Made by a program: the position numbers and the translations under genes. A DNA stretch of 55,110 nt. Origin: an uncultured Mediterraneibacter sp. Its GTDB lineage: Bacteria > Bacillota > Clostridia > Lachnospirales > Lachnospiraceae. The stretch is from positions 1-55,110 of the forward strand of contig CALWFV010000020.1 of assembly GCA_944377745.1 (NCBI GenBank), written 5' to 3'. How positions within the stretch are numbered: the first letter of the stretch is position 1; each line of letters opens with the position of its first letter. Below the pieces are notes generated by a model. The model searched no databases. It was not told the DNA's origin and saw only the letters and a program-made list of their open reading frames with translations. Positions 43,889-53,056 of the stretch are shown here, one piece after another.

Positions 43889-45883
43889 TCAATCAAAATA
43901 TTCTTTTAATACAGGGATCGGGGCCGCCGCCCAGGCATGGCAGAGGCTGGTATTCCATTTCTGGTCTTTCCCCCACGCCTCAAAAGACGTCTCCGCTCCC
44001 TCTTTCAGCATATTATACCAGGAGTGTTCTGTTGTGTTTACAATCAGGTCATACGCCAGCCCTTTTTCGCCCATACGGATCAGAGCGTACAGTACAAAGT
44101 AGGAAACAAATACTCCACAGCTCAGCCCCTTATCCCGAATAAGTTCAGAAATCCGGTTTCCTTTGGGAAGGACACCATAAAAAGCAGGAAATACATTTGC
44201 ATGGAGAGAACAATGCCTGCTTCCGTAAGCATCTGTAAACAAACCTCTTTCTTCATCGTAAAACACCTTTATATATGCTTCTATAAGTTTTTCTGTCTCT
44301 GATCTTCCCGGAATATCCAAGATCTCCCTTATCCTGTTCAGACATTTCTTCATCCCAATATACAGTGCGTTGATCACATTGTGGCATCCGTCTCCAACTA
44401 CCGGCTGTGAGAGGTCAAAATCATATCCATCCCGCAGGTTCTCAGGCCAGTCCACCAGATTCCATTTTGTCTTCACATTCTCGACCAGGCCTTCCTTATT
44501 TTTGAACCTGTCAAAATACCTTTCCACCCCTTCCGCTACAGGAAGCAGCTGCTCCAGAAATTCCCTGTCCTCCGTAAAATGATAATAAAGCAGAAGCTGA
44601 TAAGGATAGAGAAGTGAAAAATCCGCGATCTCCTGCATGAAACTGCCCGGTGCCACAGCCATCATCCCGCTGCATATTTCCGTAGAATGCGCAAAATCTG
44701 TCAATGCCTTGCGAAAAAGGGCATCATCTCCGGTCAGATAATGAAAAGCATGGGCAGTCACAGTGAGATCGCCAAGGTACTGCCCTTTCTCCCTATGAGG
44801 GCAATCCAGAAACGCTTCCTGGGCGCAGTTTTTTACTGCGTTTTTACAAATTTTCCATATTCCGTCTATAAGTTCATCTCCAGAATAAAACTCTGCATAT
44901 CCGTCGTCAAAAGGATAATGACGGTAATCCACTCTGAATCCATCCATCTGTACCGGATCATCTGTAGTGAGCTGTACATACCGGAAACATTTATATTCAA
45001 ACTGCTCCAGTTCATTTTCTCCTTCCGCAAGAACAAGACTGTCCTCATACAGGCAGTTACATCTCATATCATTGCGCACGAGCCCATTTTGCTGCAATTC
45101 CTCACCGTAAATGATCCTGACCCGGTCTCCCCTTTTTCCCCAGGCTTTCATATAAAAAGTGCCTGTCAGGTCCTTCCCGAAATCAAGAAGCCATCCTCCT
45201 TCCACGCGCTTTACTTCCACAGGAGTTCGATACTCCATCTGAAGATTTTTCGTCTGCTGCATCATCAGGATATGGTCATCATTCTCTTTGATTGCCGCTT
45301 TCTCCCAGCTGCTGTCATCGAAATCTCTTTCTTTCCATCCTATAATTTTTTTATTATTATCAATAAGTTCATCAAACTGCGTATCATACGCGATCGTTCT
45401 GCTTGCCCCGTATTCTTCTGCCTCTTTATATCTCCAGCAGTCATCTGCAAGCTGTTCTCCTGCCATATGTATCTCTGCTATCATTCCCTGGCGGTAATCA
45501 CCGCTGTTGTATGCACGGTTGACCAGCCCCTGGTAATACACATGAACTGCAATTATGTTTTCTCCTTCTATGATATGATCTGTAATATCTATCCTGTTAT
45601 AGTTATAGCAAAAAAAATAGGAAGACGCCGGTCCCTGCGTAACATATTTCCCGTTAATATATAGTTTATAGTAATCATCTGCGGAAATATCCAGTATCAC
45701 CCGATCCGTCAAATGCTCTATCTGTATTTTTTTCCTGAACAAAGTATGATTATTTTTCAGTTCCTCCCTGTGTTCCGGCAGCCTGAATTCTGGATCGAGC
45801 TGCCGGTGCAGGAGCTGCAGTGGTTCCAGATCACGATATTTCGGGTTGCATATCCATCTGTTCTTCCATATTTTTTCACTCAT
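43889..45883 (-). CDS. GH78 family alpha-L-rhamnosidase-like protein
   Basis: A 664-residue cytoplasmic protein without signal peptide. An N-terminal beta-sandwich (about residues 40-170, LYINGKYVTQGPASSYFF) precedes a second sandwich and an (alpha/alpha)6 barrel from about residue 335. The barrel opens with the family hallmark AFLDCPHREKGQYLGD, which differs from the commoner DCPxRDERxGWxGD, so specificity may differ. The Trp-rich end, TSFEAWGKDQKWNTSLCHAW, is also typical. Its start overlaps the response-regulator stop by 8 bp, making it the last gene of the two-component/importer unit; the likely substrate is a rhamnosylated oligosaccharide. Confidence 0.85.
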   Translation of the reverse strand: MSEKIWKNRWICNPKYRDLEPLQLLHRQLDPEFRLPEHREELKNNHTLFRKKIQIEHLTDRVILDISADDYYKLYINGKYVTQGPASSYFFCYNYNRIDITDHIIEGENIIAVHVYYQGLVNRAYNSGDYRQGMIAEIHMAGEQLADDCWRYKEAEEYGASRTIAYDTQFDELIDNNKKIIGWKERDFDDSSWEKAAIKENDDHILMMQQTKNLQMEYRTPVEVKRVEGGWLLDFGKDLTGTFYMKAWGKRGDRVRIIYGEELQQNGLVRNDMRCNCLYEDSLVLAEGENELEQFEYKCFRYVQLTTDDPVQMDGFRVDYRHYPFDDGYAEFYSGDELIDGIWKICKNAVKNCAQEAFLDCPHREKGQYLGDLTVTAHAFHYLTGDDALFRKALTDFAHSTEICSGMMAVAPGSFMQEIADFSLLYPYQLLLYYHFTEDREFLEQLLPVAEGVERYFDRFKNKEGLVENVKTKWNLVDWPENLRDGYDFDLSQPVVGDGCHNVINALYIGMKKCLNRIREILDIPGRSETEKLIEAYIKVFYDEERGLFTDAYGSRHCSLHANVFPAFYGVLPKGNRISELIRDKGLSCGVFVSYFVLYALIRMGEKGLAYDLIVNTTEHSWYNMLKEGAETSFEAWGKDQKWNTSLCHAWAAAPIPVLKEYFD

Positions 45884-47537
45884 CTTTTCTATTTTCCTTT
45901 CCCGTCTGGTCTTTATTCACCATTTTCTTAAAATCTGTTGGGGTACAGTCATAATATTTTTTAAAACTGCTGGCAAAATATCGCTGATTGCTGTACCCGC
46001 ACATTTCTGTGATCTTCTGTATCTTCATATCTGTTTCCATCAGAAGCCTCCCAGCCCTCTCCATCCGTTTTCTGATCACGTACTCCATGATCCGCTCACC
46101 GGTCTTCTGTTTAAAGATCTGCCGGATATAAGTAGAGCTGAAATGCAGCCTGTCAGCAATCCACTCCAATGTCAGGTCTTCATAGTCCAGGTTGTCCTCA
46201 ATCAGATTTTTCACATTTTCTACAATCTGTTCTGTCTGTCGTTTTTTCTGATTCTCCGAAAATAATCTGTGGCATACTGAAAAGTACTGGCGCAAAACTT
46301 CTTTGATTTCCAGCAGGCTGGCATTATGAAGGCGCTCCTTAATCTGCTTCTGTATCTCATCGTTGGTTTTCTCCTTATCCAGAATTATGCCCCTCTTCTC
46401 AATTTCATTGAATACCATATACACCAGCTCTTCAGCGGAAATCGCCACAAAATCTATTTTTTTTGGTGAAATTGAAGCATAAACCTGAAAAAGTTCATCA
46501 AGATATTCTATTGAATTTTTTTCCTGTCCCATTTGCACTGACAGTATGATCCTGTCTTTCAGATTTTTTATTTTTCTGGACAGATCTTCCTCCCCGGAAG
46601 AATCCTCATCCTTTTTTTCCCCGTACACAATCATCTTTCGGTTTGAGGATGACAATCCTCTCCACTCCTGAATTGCCTCCCCATACGATGCGGCAAGCCC
46701 GTTCCACTCTTGATATACTCTTCCCAAAATGCATATCAGCTGGATATCATAATACTTTTCCATACTGTTCTGAAAATGTTCAAGTCCATTTTTTACTTTA
46801 TAAAAAAACTGCTGCTTTTCCGGGGCATATCCGGTCAGAATCAGGGCTACGCCATTATTTTCCAGACCGAGCCCATGGACTTCAATACCTCTGGGAAGGC
46901 ATCCGTCCCTCAGTATTTTTACCAGTTCCTCCACGTTTTCCCTTTTCTCTATCTTCCACACCTCAGAAGCGGCACACAGCGGCATCTTAAGAAGCGCAAT
47001 GCAGTAAAAATCCGCTTCTATATCCAAAAACCTCAGGTCAGGGCGCTCAAAAATATGTTTCCCTACTATAATATCCCGCAGGACCTGCTCCTTTAAGGCA
47101 GCTTCATTTACATTCGCCTTCTCCTTGAGCATCTGCATGTTATTCAGAAAATTTTTTTGGCGGTCCAGTTCTCCTTTAATCTTCTCCAGGACACTTTTTA
47201 GTTCTTCCGGTTCAAACGGTTTCAGCAGATAGTCGGAGACGCCGAGGGCAATTGCCTTCCTCGCGTATTCAAATTCGTCATAACCGCTGATTATAACCGC
47301 CTTTAAAGGCAGTTTTCTCTTTGCGGTTTCCTCGAGAAAAACCAGCCCGTCCATTACCGGCATAGAAATATCCGTCAGCACAATATCGGGATGTTCCGCT
47401 TCTGTCAGCGCCAGGGCTTCCTTCCCATTTGAAGCGCTTCCCACGACTTCCAGATCCGGTTCTTCGCGCTTTATATATTTAACAAGAAGCTTTTTCATTT
47501 CTGTCTCGTCTTCCGCGATCAGTATTTTATACATCAC
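45876..47537 (-). CDS. Two-component response regulator, AraC type (YesN-like)
   Basis: A 553-residue regulator. The receiver domain covers about residues 1-125, with the phosphoacceptor aspartate near residue 55 (PDIVLTDISMPVMDG) and the conserved Lys in YLLKPF near residue 105. A long middle region of about 320 residues is followed by an AraC DNA-binding domain (LEWIADRLHFSSTYIRQIFK near residue 465). It pairs with the kinase just upstream; the ATG overlaps the kinase stop by 4 bp. It probably activates the neighbouring importer and GH78 genes. Confidence 0.93.
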   Translation of the reverse strand: MMYKILIAEDETEMKKLLVKYIKREEPDLEVVGSASNGKEALALTEAEHPDIVLTDISMPVMDGLVFLEETAKRKLPLKAVIISGYDEFEYARKAIALGVSDYLLKPFEPEELKSVLEKIKGELDRQKNFLNNMQMLKEKANVNEAALKEQVLRDIIVGKHIFERPDLRFLDIEADFYCIALLKMPLCAASEVWKIEKRENVEELVKILRDGCLPRGIEVHGLGLENNGVALILTGYAPEKQQFFYKVKNGLEHFQNSMEKYYDIQLICILGRVYQEWNGLAASYGEAIQEWRGLSSSNRKMIVYGEKKDEDSSGEEDLSRKIKNLKDRIILSVQMGQEKNSIEYLDELFQVYASISPKKIDFVAISAEELVYMVFNEIEKRGIILDKEKTNDEIQKQIKERLHNASLLEIKEVLRQYFSVCHRLFSENQKKRQTEQIVENVKNLIEDNLDYEDLTLEWIADRLHFSSTYIRQIFKQKTGERIMEYVIRKRMERAGRLLMETDMKIQKITEMCGYSNQRYFASSFKKYYDCTPTDFKKMVNKDQTGKENRKDE

Positions 47538-49360
47538 AGATCCTCCCCTGTCCTCTTCGGGATAATGAGTATCGCCTTTGTCCCTTCTCCTTCACAGCTC
47601 TCATAATAAAGACCATAAGCATCTCCATAATACAGCCTGATTCTTTCATTTATATTAAAAATCCCATAGCCTTCGCTTCTGTCGGTAACTCCGGCCTTCA
47701 GGTTTCCGTTAATCAGAGCAAGTTTTTCCCTACCGATCCCCATCCCGGTATCTTCTACAACAAAACGTATCAGTTTTTCTCCCATCTGCCCCGTCTCCTC
47801 TTCTGCCGTAATGCGGATCAGGCTCATCCCCTCTTTTTCCTTTATCCCGTGATAGATCGAGTTTTCTACCAAAGGCTGGAGCACAAGTTTTAGCACTGTA
47901 CATTCCATCAGTTTTTCCGGGATATCGATCTCATACTTCATTTTCTCTGAATAACGTATCCCCTGAATTGTCAGATAGCTCCTCACATGTGCAATCTCAT
48001 CCCTGATTGATATAACTTCCGCCCCTTTACTCAGGCTGATACGGAAAAAGCGTCCCAGGGAATTAGAGAGAATGCGTATTTCATCCATTCCTTTATCCGC
48101 TGCCATCCATGTGATCGTATTCAGAGTATTATATAAGAAGTGAGGATTGATCTGTGCCTGGAGAGCCCGCAGTTCTGCCTTCCGCTTCTGTTTCTGCACA
48201 TATTCGACAAAATCCCTTTCCTCTTTCAGAATGCGGATATATTCCTCCTGCTTTTTCATTGAGTTTTCAATTTTATCCGCCATATAGTTAAAGGTTTTTG
48301 CCAGACTCCCCACCTCGTCTTTATACGGATAAAAATATCTGGCATCCATCTCTCCGTTTCTCATCCGGTTCATTTGAAGCGCCAGACGCTGCAGGGAAGA
48401 TGTGAGCTGTCTTGCCAAAACTGCAGTAATGATAAAACAGGCTCCTGCCAGAGCGATTGTCAAACCTACGATGAGTCTCCTTAATCCATGTACACTTTCA
48501 AACATTTCCGCTTTGGATTTAAGTATAAATATCTGCCAATTGTTAATATCAGCAACTCCCTTGTACATCAGATATTCTTCTCCGTCATAGCTGATATCCC
48601 CGCTGTATTTCTTCTCCTCCTGGTCCTCGTTCATGCCGCTGAGCTGGCTGAGATCTGCAGAAGAAGCATTGAGTGTTCCTGCTATATAATTTCCCATATC
48701 GTCTGTGATCAATATTTCTCCTACCAGCTTTGAATCCCCTATGATTTCCTCCAGGAGTACTTTCTGGTCGATCTGTATGATCAGGTATGCAGGTTTCTTA
48801 TCTCTTCCTGCCTCAAAGCGGCGTACATACGGTATCACCTTATCTTTGTCTGCAAATATCTCATCCGTCATAGTCGGCATCCAACATATAGCTGATGAAG
48901 ACGGATAGGAAAGATATTGTGCAAATTTAGAATTTTCAAAATCAAATTCCCAATTTCTTGATTTTGTGTAATCGTCCCAACTCCCTTGTTCTGTATAGAG
49001 CAGCGTTGAGTTTACAAGCGGCTCTGCCAAACTGATATCTTTCAACCAGTTTGCCGCCTCACTGCTCAGGGCAATTTCTTTTTCCAGGCTTGGACTGTCC
49101 AGATAGTCATTGAGAGGCTGGATAAAAGAACTGTTCGTAAGTGCGGCAAAAGCTCTCCTGTTAACGGCTTCCAGCCTGGAGTCCAGTGTATTTTCCAGCT
49201 GGTCTGCCAGGCTTTCCGCATTTTCTCTAAAGATATCTTCTATTTCTTTCTGTGCATATCTGTAGTATAAAATTCCTGCAATACACGTCGAAAATGTACA
49301 GACAACAGCAAAGATAAGTGTTATCTTTTTCCGAAAACTGATGTTCCGAATCCATTTCAT
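47534..49360 (-). CDS. Two-component sensor histidine kinase (YesM-like)
   Basis: A 608-residue membrane kinase. Membrane helices near residues 11-32 and 290-312 enclose an extracellular sensor domain of about 255 residues. HAMP and coiled-coil segments follow, then the His_kinase domain with the phosphorylated His in QINPHFLYNTLN near residue 404. The ATP-binding domain has its N box in PLVENSIYHGI and G1 in VEDTGMGIG. This is the YesM/LytS-type architecture that senses extracellular sugars, often through the neighbouring binding protein. It overlaps the response-regulator gene. Confidence 0.93.
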   Translation of the reverse strand: MKWIRNISFRKKITLIFAVVCTFSTCIAGILYYRYAQKEIEDIFRENAESLADQLENTLDSRLEAVNRRAFAALTNSSFIQPLNDYLDSPSLEKEIALSSEAANWLKDISLAEPLVNSTLLYTEQGSWDDYTKSRNWEFDFENSKFAQYLSYPSSSAICWMPTMTDEIFADKDKVIPYVRRFEAGRDKKPAYLIIQIDQKVLLEEIIGDSKLVGEILITDDMGNYIAGTLNASSADLSQLSGMNEDQEEKKYSGDISYDGEEYLMYKGVADINNWQIFILKSKAEMFESVHGLRRLIVGLTIALAGACFIITAVLARQLTSSLQRLALQMNRMRNGEMDARYFYPYKDEVGSLAKTFNYMADKIENSMKKQEEYIRILKEERDFVEYVQKQKRKAELRALQAQINPHFLYNTLNTITWMAADKGMDEIRILSNSLGRFFRISLSKGAEVISIRDEIAHVRSYLTIQGIRYSEKMKYEIDIPEKLMECTVLKLVLQPLVENSIYHGIKEKEGMSLIRITAEEETGQMGEKLIRFVVEDTGMGIGREKLALINGNLKAGVTDRSEGYGIFNINERIRLYYGDAYGLYYESCEGEGTKAILIIPKRTGEDL

Positions 49361-49394
49361 AATTTACGATTCTCCGTTTTCTTCTCAGTATAGC

Positions 49395-49421
49395 ATACCC
49401 TCTCCTGGATGGAGAGGGTAT
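49395..49421 (-). other. Hairpin between the MalG-type permease and the kinase gene
   Basis: ATACCCTCTCC (49395-49405) pairs perfectly with GGAGAGGGTAT (49411-49421) around a five-base loop. No T run follows on the minus strand. It may lower kinase expression relative to the transporter. Confidence 0.6.
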
Positions 49422-49436
49422 ATCCCGCAGATAATT

Positions 49437-50297
49437 TTATCCTTTTACAGCGCCAGCCGTAAGCCCTGCTATAAACTGTTTATTGCACAGCAAATATACG
49501 ATCAGTATCGGAATGATCGCAATCGAAGCGCCCGCCAGCATAATGTGCCACTCTGCCGCAGCGTTCACTGAATATTTCAGCTGTACTACCGCAACAGTCA
49601 GCGTCTGCAGGTCAGGATTTGTGATCGTCATGATCAAAGTGGTAATATAATCGTTCCATGTATTTCTGAAAACAAACAGCGCAACAACTGCCAGGATCGG
49701 TTTCATCAATGGAAGGAGGATCCTTCCGAAAACCCCATAAATCGTACATCCGTCGATAATCGCCGCCTCGTCAAGTTCTTTCGGGATTCCCTTTACAAAT
49801 CCCATTACAAGGAGGACATTTACCGCCTGCCCTCCGGTCAGTGCAATGACCAGCCCTGCCATACTTTTATCCAGCCCAAGATTCTGCAGGAACTGATAGA
49901 TCGGATACAGCGTGACCGACCCAAGGCTGATAAACATCATTGATGTGTACAGCGCCAGAAGGATCTTTTTCCCTGCAAAATCTCTTCTGGCAAACATAAA
50001 TCCTGCAAGCGCGCATGACACGACAGCCAGCGCAGTCGTGGATACAGCCAGTATCACGCTGTTCGCAGTATACTTTACAAAATCAGCCTGTACAAATGCC
50101 TGATAATAGTTCTGGAACTGCCATTCTTCGGGAAAAAACGAACCTCCTGCAGTCAGTTCGGCATTGGTTTTCAGAGAGCCGAGAACTGTATAGATGATCG
50201 GATATAAAGTAAAAAGGATCATCACAACAAGAAAGAGGATCCCGCAGACCCTGCCTGCTTTTGCAGACAATCTTCTGCTCTTAACCGCTGATTCCAT
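49437..50297 (-). CDS. Sugar ABC transporter permease (MalG/UgpE type)
   Basis: A 286-residue membrane protein with six helices. The docking loop LDEAAIIDGCTIYGVFGRIL lies near residue 167, and the protein ends FIAGLTAGAVKG as usual. AGGGAGG precedes the start. It follows the MalF-type permease by 15 bp. Confidence 0.93.
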   Translation of the reverse strand: MESAVKSRRLSAKAGRVCGILFLVVMILFTLYPIIYTVLGSLKTNAELTAGGSFFPEEWQFQNYYQAFVQADFVKYTANSVILAVSTTALAVVSCALAGFMFARRDFAGKKILLALYTSMMFISLGSVTLYPIYQFLQNLGLDKSMAGLVIALTGGQAVNVLLVMGFVKGIPKELDEAAIIDGCTIYGVFGRILLPLMKPILAVVALFVFRNTWNDYITTLIMTITNPDLQTLTVAVVQLKYSVNAAAEWHIMLAGASIAIIPILIVYLLCNKQFIAGLTAGAVKG

Positions 50298-50312
50298 TTC
50301 TTCTCCCTCCTT

Positions 50313-51254
50313 CTAGTAAATATCATCCAGTTTTCTGGATGCCCGCAGATAAAGAACTGTCACTGCTCCCGCAATCACTGCAGACACTACGCTGACTGCA
50401 GCTCCATATCCGTATTGCGGTACTACCGCTTCAGATGCTGAGATCGGGAAAAAGTATCTGTACCCGTACAGCGACATTACCATAGTTGCATTGTTCGGTC
50501 CGCCTTCTGTCAATACCATTACATTCGTAATATCATTAAAAGCTGATGTAATGGACAGCATAAGTATGATCTTCAGAATCGGTCCCATCATCGGAATCGT
50601 TACATACCACAGCGTCTGTACGGGACCCGCTCCGTCAATCTTGGCACTTTCCAGCGCATCTTTTGCCACCTGCTGCAGGCCGGCGATAAAATACACCATA
50701 TAGTTTCCTACTCCGCCCCAGATTGCCGTAATGATCAGGGTTGTCATAGCATGTTCTTTCCCCAGCCAGTTGATCGGAGAATCAATAATATTTAAACTCA
50801 TCAGATACTGGTTGACCTGTCCATTGTATGCATTAAACAATAAATAAAACACAAGTCCCATAACTGCAGAGCTCATAATCGTCGGAAGGAACACCATACT
50901 CTGTGCGATCCCGTTAAATCTTGTCTGCCTGTTCAGAAGCAGTGCAAGGAAAAACGCAAGAGGTATTATGATCAGGACTTTTCCAAAACCGTATACGAAT
51001 GTATTTATCACACTCTGCCAGTAAACCTCGTCCTGGAATACTCTGATCAGATTGTGCAGCCCGACCCACTTTGGGTCTCCTGTTCCGATTCCTCCATATT
51101 GATAAAATACATATTTCAGCGTCCAGATGACCGGATAGATTGAGCACAGGATAAACAGGATGAGATTCGGCAAAAGGAAAGAATACGCTTCCATATTTCT
51201 TTTGAACAGTTTCTTCCTGTGTCCTGCGGTCATTTTTGTTCTCTTCTTTTTCAT
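50313..51254 (-). CDS. Sugar ABC transporter permease (MalF/UgpA type)
   Basis: A 313-residue membrane protein with six helices after a basic N-terminus (MKKKRTKMTAGHRKKLFKRN). The docking loop is LESAKIDGAGPVQTLWYVTI near residue 203. I chose ATG 51254, with AAAGGA 8 bases upstream, over a longer frame that begins inside the terminator stem after the binding-protein gene. Confidence 0.92.
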   Translation of the reverse strand: MKKKRTKMTAGHRKKLFKRNMEAYSFLLPNLILFILCSIYPVIWTLKYVFYQYGGIGTGDPKWVGLHNLIRVFQDEVYWQSVINTFVYGFGKVLIIIPLAFFLALLLNRQTRFNGIAQSMVFLPTIMSSAVMGLVFYLLFNAYNGQVNQYLMSLNIIDSPINWLGKEHAMTTLIITAIWGGVGNYMVYFIAGLQQVAKDALESAKIDGAGPVQTLWYVTIPMMGPILKIILMLSITSAFNDITNVMVLTEGGPNNATMVMSLYGYRYFFPISASEAVVPQYGYGAAVSVVSAVIAGAVTVLYLRASRKLDDIY

Positions 51255-51330
51255 ATGCCCGTCCTTTCTCTCAAACCATCTATTTTCTGTTCTACTCAGA
51301 CTTCCATGACAGATTCCCGTAGAACAAAAC

Positions 51331-51354
51331 GGAGGGAGCCGGCAGACTCCCTCC
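51331..51354 (-). terminator. Leaky terminator after the binding-protein gene
   Basis: GGAGGGAG (51331-51338) pairs with CTCCCTCC (51347-51354), and GTTTTGTTCT follows on the minus strand. Partial termination here would give more binding protein than permease, a frequent pattern in such operons. Confidence 0.6.
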
Positions 51355-51361
51355 AAAGGGA

Positions 51362-52741
51362 TTACGGATTCATCGGATCGTAGTTTTCAATTTTAACTTC
51401 TGTCCCTGTTCCATCTTCAATCCCCTGCTGATACGCCTTATTGTAACGGTCTGTCAGGTCAGCAAGCGCTGCGTCCACATCTTCGCCGCCGTAATAAACA
51501 GATTCAAACGTCTTATAGTAGTCCTCACCTTCTACGACAACAGCCTGTGCATTTTTCTCCTGGGGAGTCAACGGAAGGACCCCGTCAATATCCTGCATCT
51601 GAAGCCATTCTTTATCAGCTATCTCATCACTTAATGCTGCTTTTTCCACAATGTCCGGAATGATACTCACACCATAACCGCCTTCCTGATAACCGATAAG
51701 AAAATCTTCTGTTGTGAAGATATCTTTATAAACTTTAAATGCAAGCTCTGCATTTTTGCTCTCCGCATTGATCAGATATGCAGACGTAAATGTTATGTTC
51801 TGTTTTCCAACATCTTCTCCGCTTACCGTGGGGATCGGCGCAACGTCCCATTTGTCTGAATCCATTGGGAATTGATCCATATAAACCCCAGGTTCCGAAT
51901 GAGTCCAGGAAATGTACATTCCAATCTTTCCGTTAGCAAACTGTGTTCTCAGCGGGTCAATATCAAGCGCTTCGCATCCCGGAAATGCACATTCATCAGA
52001 AAGAAGTTCTGTCCAGTATCCCAATAATTCTTTATAGCCGCTGAAATCATATTCACCTTTAGCGAAATCAAAACCTTTCTTTATTCCCGTTTCACGCTCC
52101 ATCTGAAGATCAAGGGAACGCTCCAGGGCAGATGAAGCGCTCTTCATATGCTGTGCAAAGCCATAGATACCCTCGCCGGAAAGTTCCGATGTGATAAGCT
52201 TTGCATCTTCCACCATCTCTTCCATAGTGGTCGGAGGCGCCTCAATGCCGACACGGTCGAAAATTTCTGTATTATAAATCAGGCGTCCCGTAGTACCGCA
52301 CGTAGGGATATAATACAATTTTCCATCAATCTCGTTGATTCCCTCGTATACCTCATCTTTAAAGTATTCTTTCATATCATCATCCATATACTGATAGAGA
52401 TCCGCCCATTGTCCCTGGTTTACATATTTGTTATACACCTGATCCTGCAGCTTCAAGATATCCGGAAGTTCCCCACTCTGCGCTGCAAGATCAACCGCCT
52501 GCTCAAAGTTATCCGTATACAGTTCATACTCTACCTGGACATTATCTGTATTTGTCTCATTATATTCATCTATTCTTTCCTGAATAAAGTTAGCATCATG
52601 TCTGTCTTTTGACCAGATTGTGATCACTGTCTTTCCATCTTCTGTACTTCCTGACTCATCTTTTCCTCCGCCGCATCCTGTCACAAGCGCAGCTGTCATC
52701 GCACCTGCTGTCATCAATGCCAGTATTCTTTTACACTTCAT
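51362..52741 (-). CDS. Sugar ABC transporter substrate-binding lipoprotein
   Basis: A 459-residue family 1 solute-binding protein. The signal peptide ends in the lipobox LVTGC (Cys23), and a Gly/Ser/Asp-rich linker follows. ITIWSKDRHDANFIQERIDE near residue 43 and TSAYLINAESKNAELAFKVY near residue 312 fit the fold. ATG 52741 has GAGGAGG 9 bases upstream; the ATG at 52759 overlaps that site. It is the first gene of the importer/two-component/GH78 unit, so its cargo is likely a rhamnose-containing or plant oligosaccharide. This is inferred from context. Confidence 0.93.
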   Translation of the reverse strand: MKCKRILALMTAGAMTAALVTGCGGGKDESGSTEDGKTVITIWSKDRHDANFIQERIDEYNETNTDNVQVEYELYTDNFEQAVDLAAQSGELPDILKLQDQVYNKYVNQGQWADLYQYMDDDMKEYFKDEVYEGINEIDGKLYYIPTCGTTGRLIYNTEIFDRVGIEAPPTTMEEMVEDAKLITSELSGEGIYGFAQHMKSASSALERSLDLQMERETGIKKGFDFAKGEYDFSGYKELLGYWTELLSDECAFPGCEALDIDPLRTQFANGKIGMYISWTHSEPGVYMDQFPMDSDKWDVAPIPTVSGEDVGKQNITFTSAYLINAESKNAELAFKVYKDIFTTEDFLIGYQEGGYGVSIIPDIVEKAALSDEIADKEWLQMQDIDGVLPLTPQEKNAQAVVVEGEDYYKTFESVYYGGEDVDAALADLTDRYNKAYQQGIEDGTGTEVKIENYDPMNP

Positions 52742-52759
52742 TTCTTTTTTCCTCCTCAT

Positions 52760-53056
52760 TTTACCCGGGCTTTTACTGCTGTGTTTATCTTATCCGTTTT
52801 CATTATTTACGTAAATCCAATTTTCGTTGGTCAGATGTTCAAAAAATGCGGTTTATATCTGTTTTCACTTTTAATCTTCATCCTATCGTAAACTTTATGT
52901 TTTCTTTTTCGCGCAATTTATTGCACGTTAACTTCAGTTGACAATCTTCCATCCTCCGATGGTAGACTTAAGTGCCGCCTTCTGGTATGCTTTTTTCAAC
53001 AGACAGAAACGGTGCACTGGCAAAGTCTGACCACAACGACAGGAGGAAACGATAAC
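52760..53056. promoter_or_regulatory. Divergent intergenic region before the binding-protein and XRE genes
   Basis: On the plus strand TTGACA (52938-52943) and TAGACT (52963-52968), 19 bases apart, could be the promoter of the XRE gene; CCAT/ATGG pairs within the spacer. On the minus strand I found no convincing promoter for the importer operon, in keeping with activation by the YesN-type regulator. Nothing else is visible. Confidence 0.3.
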
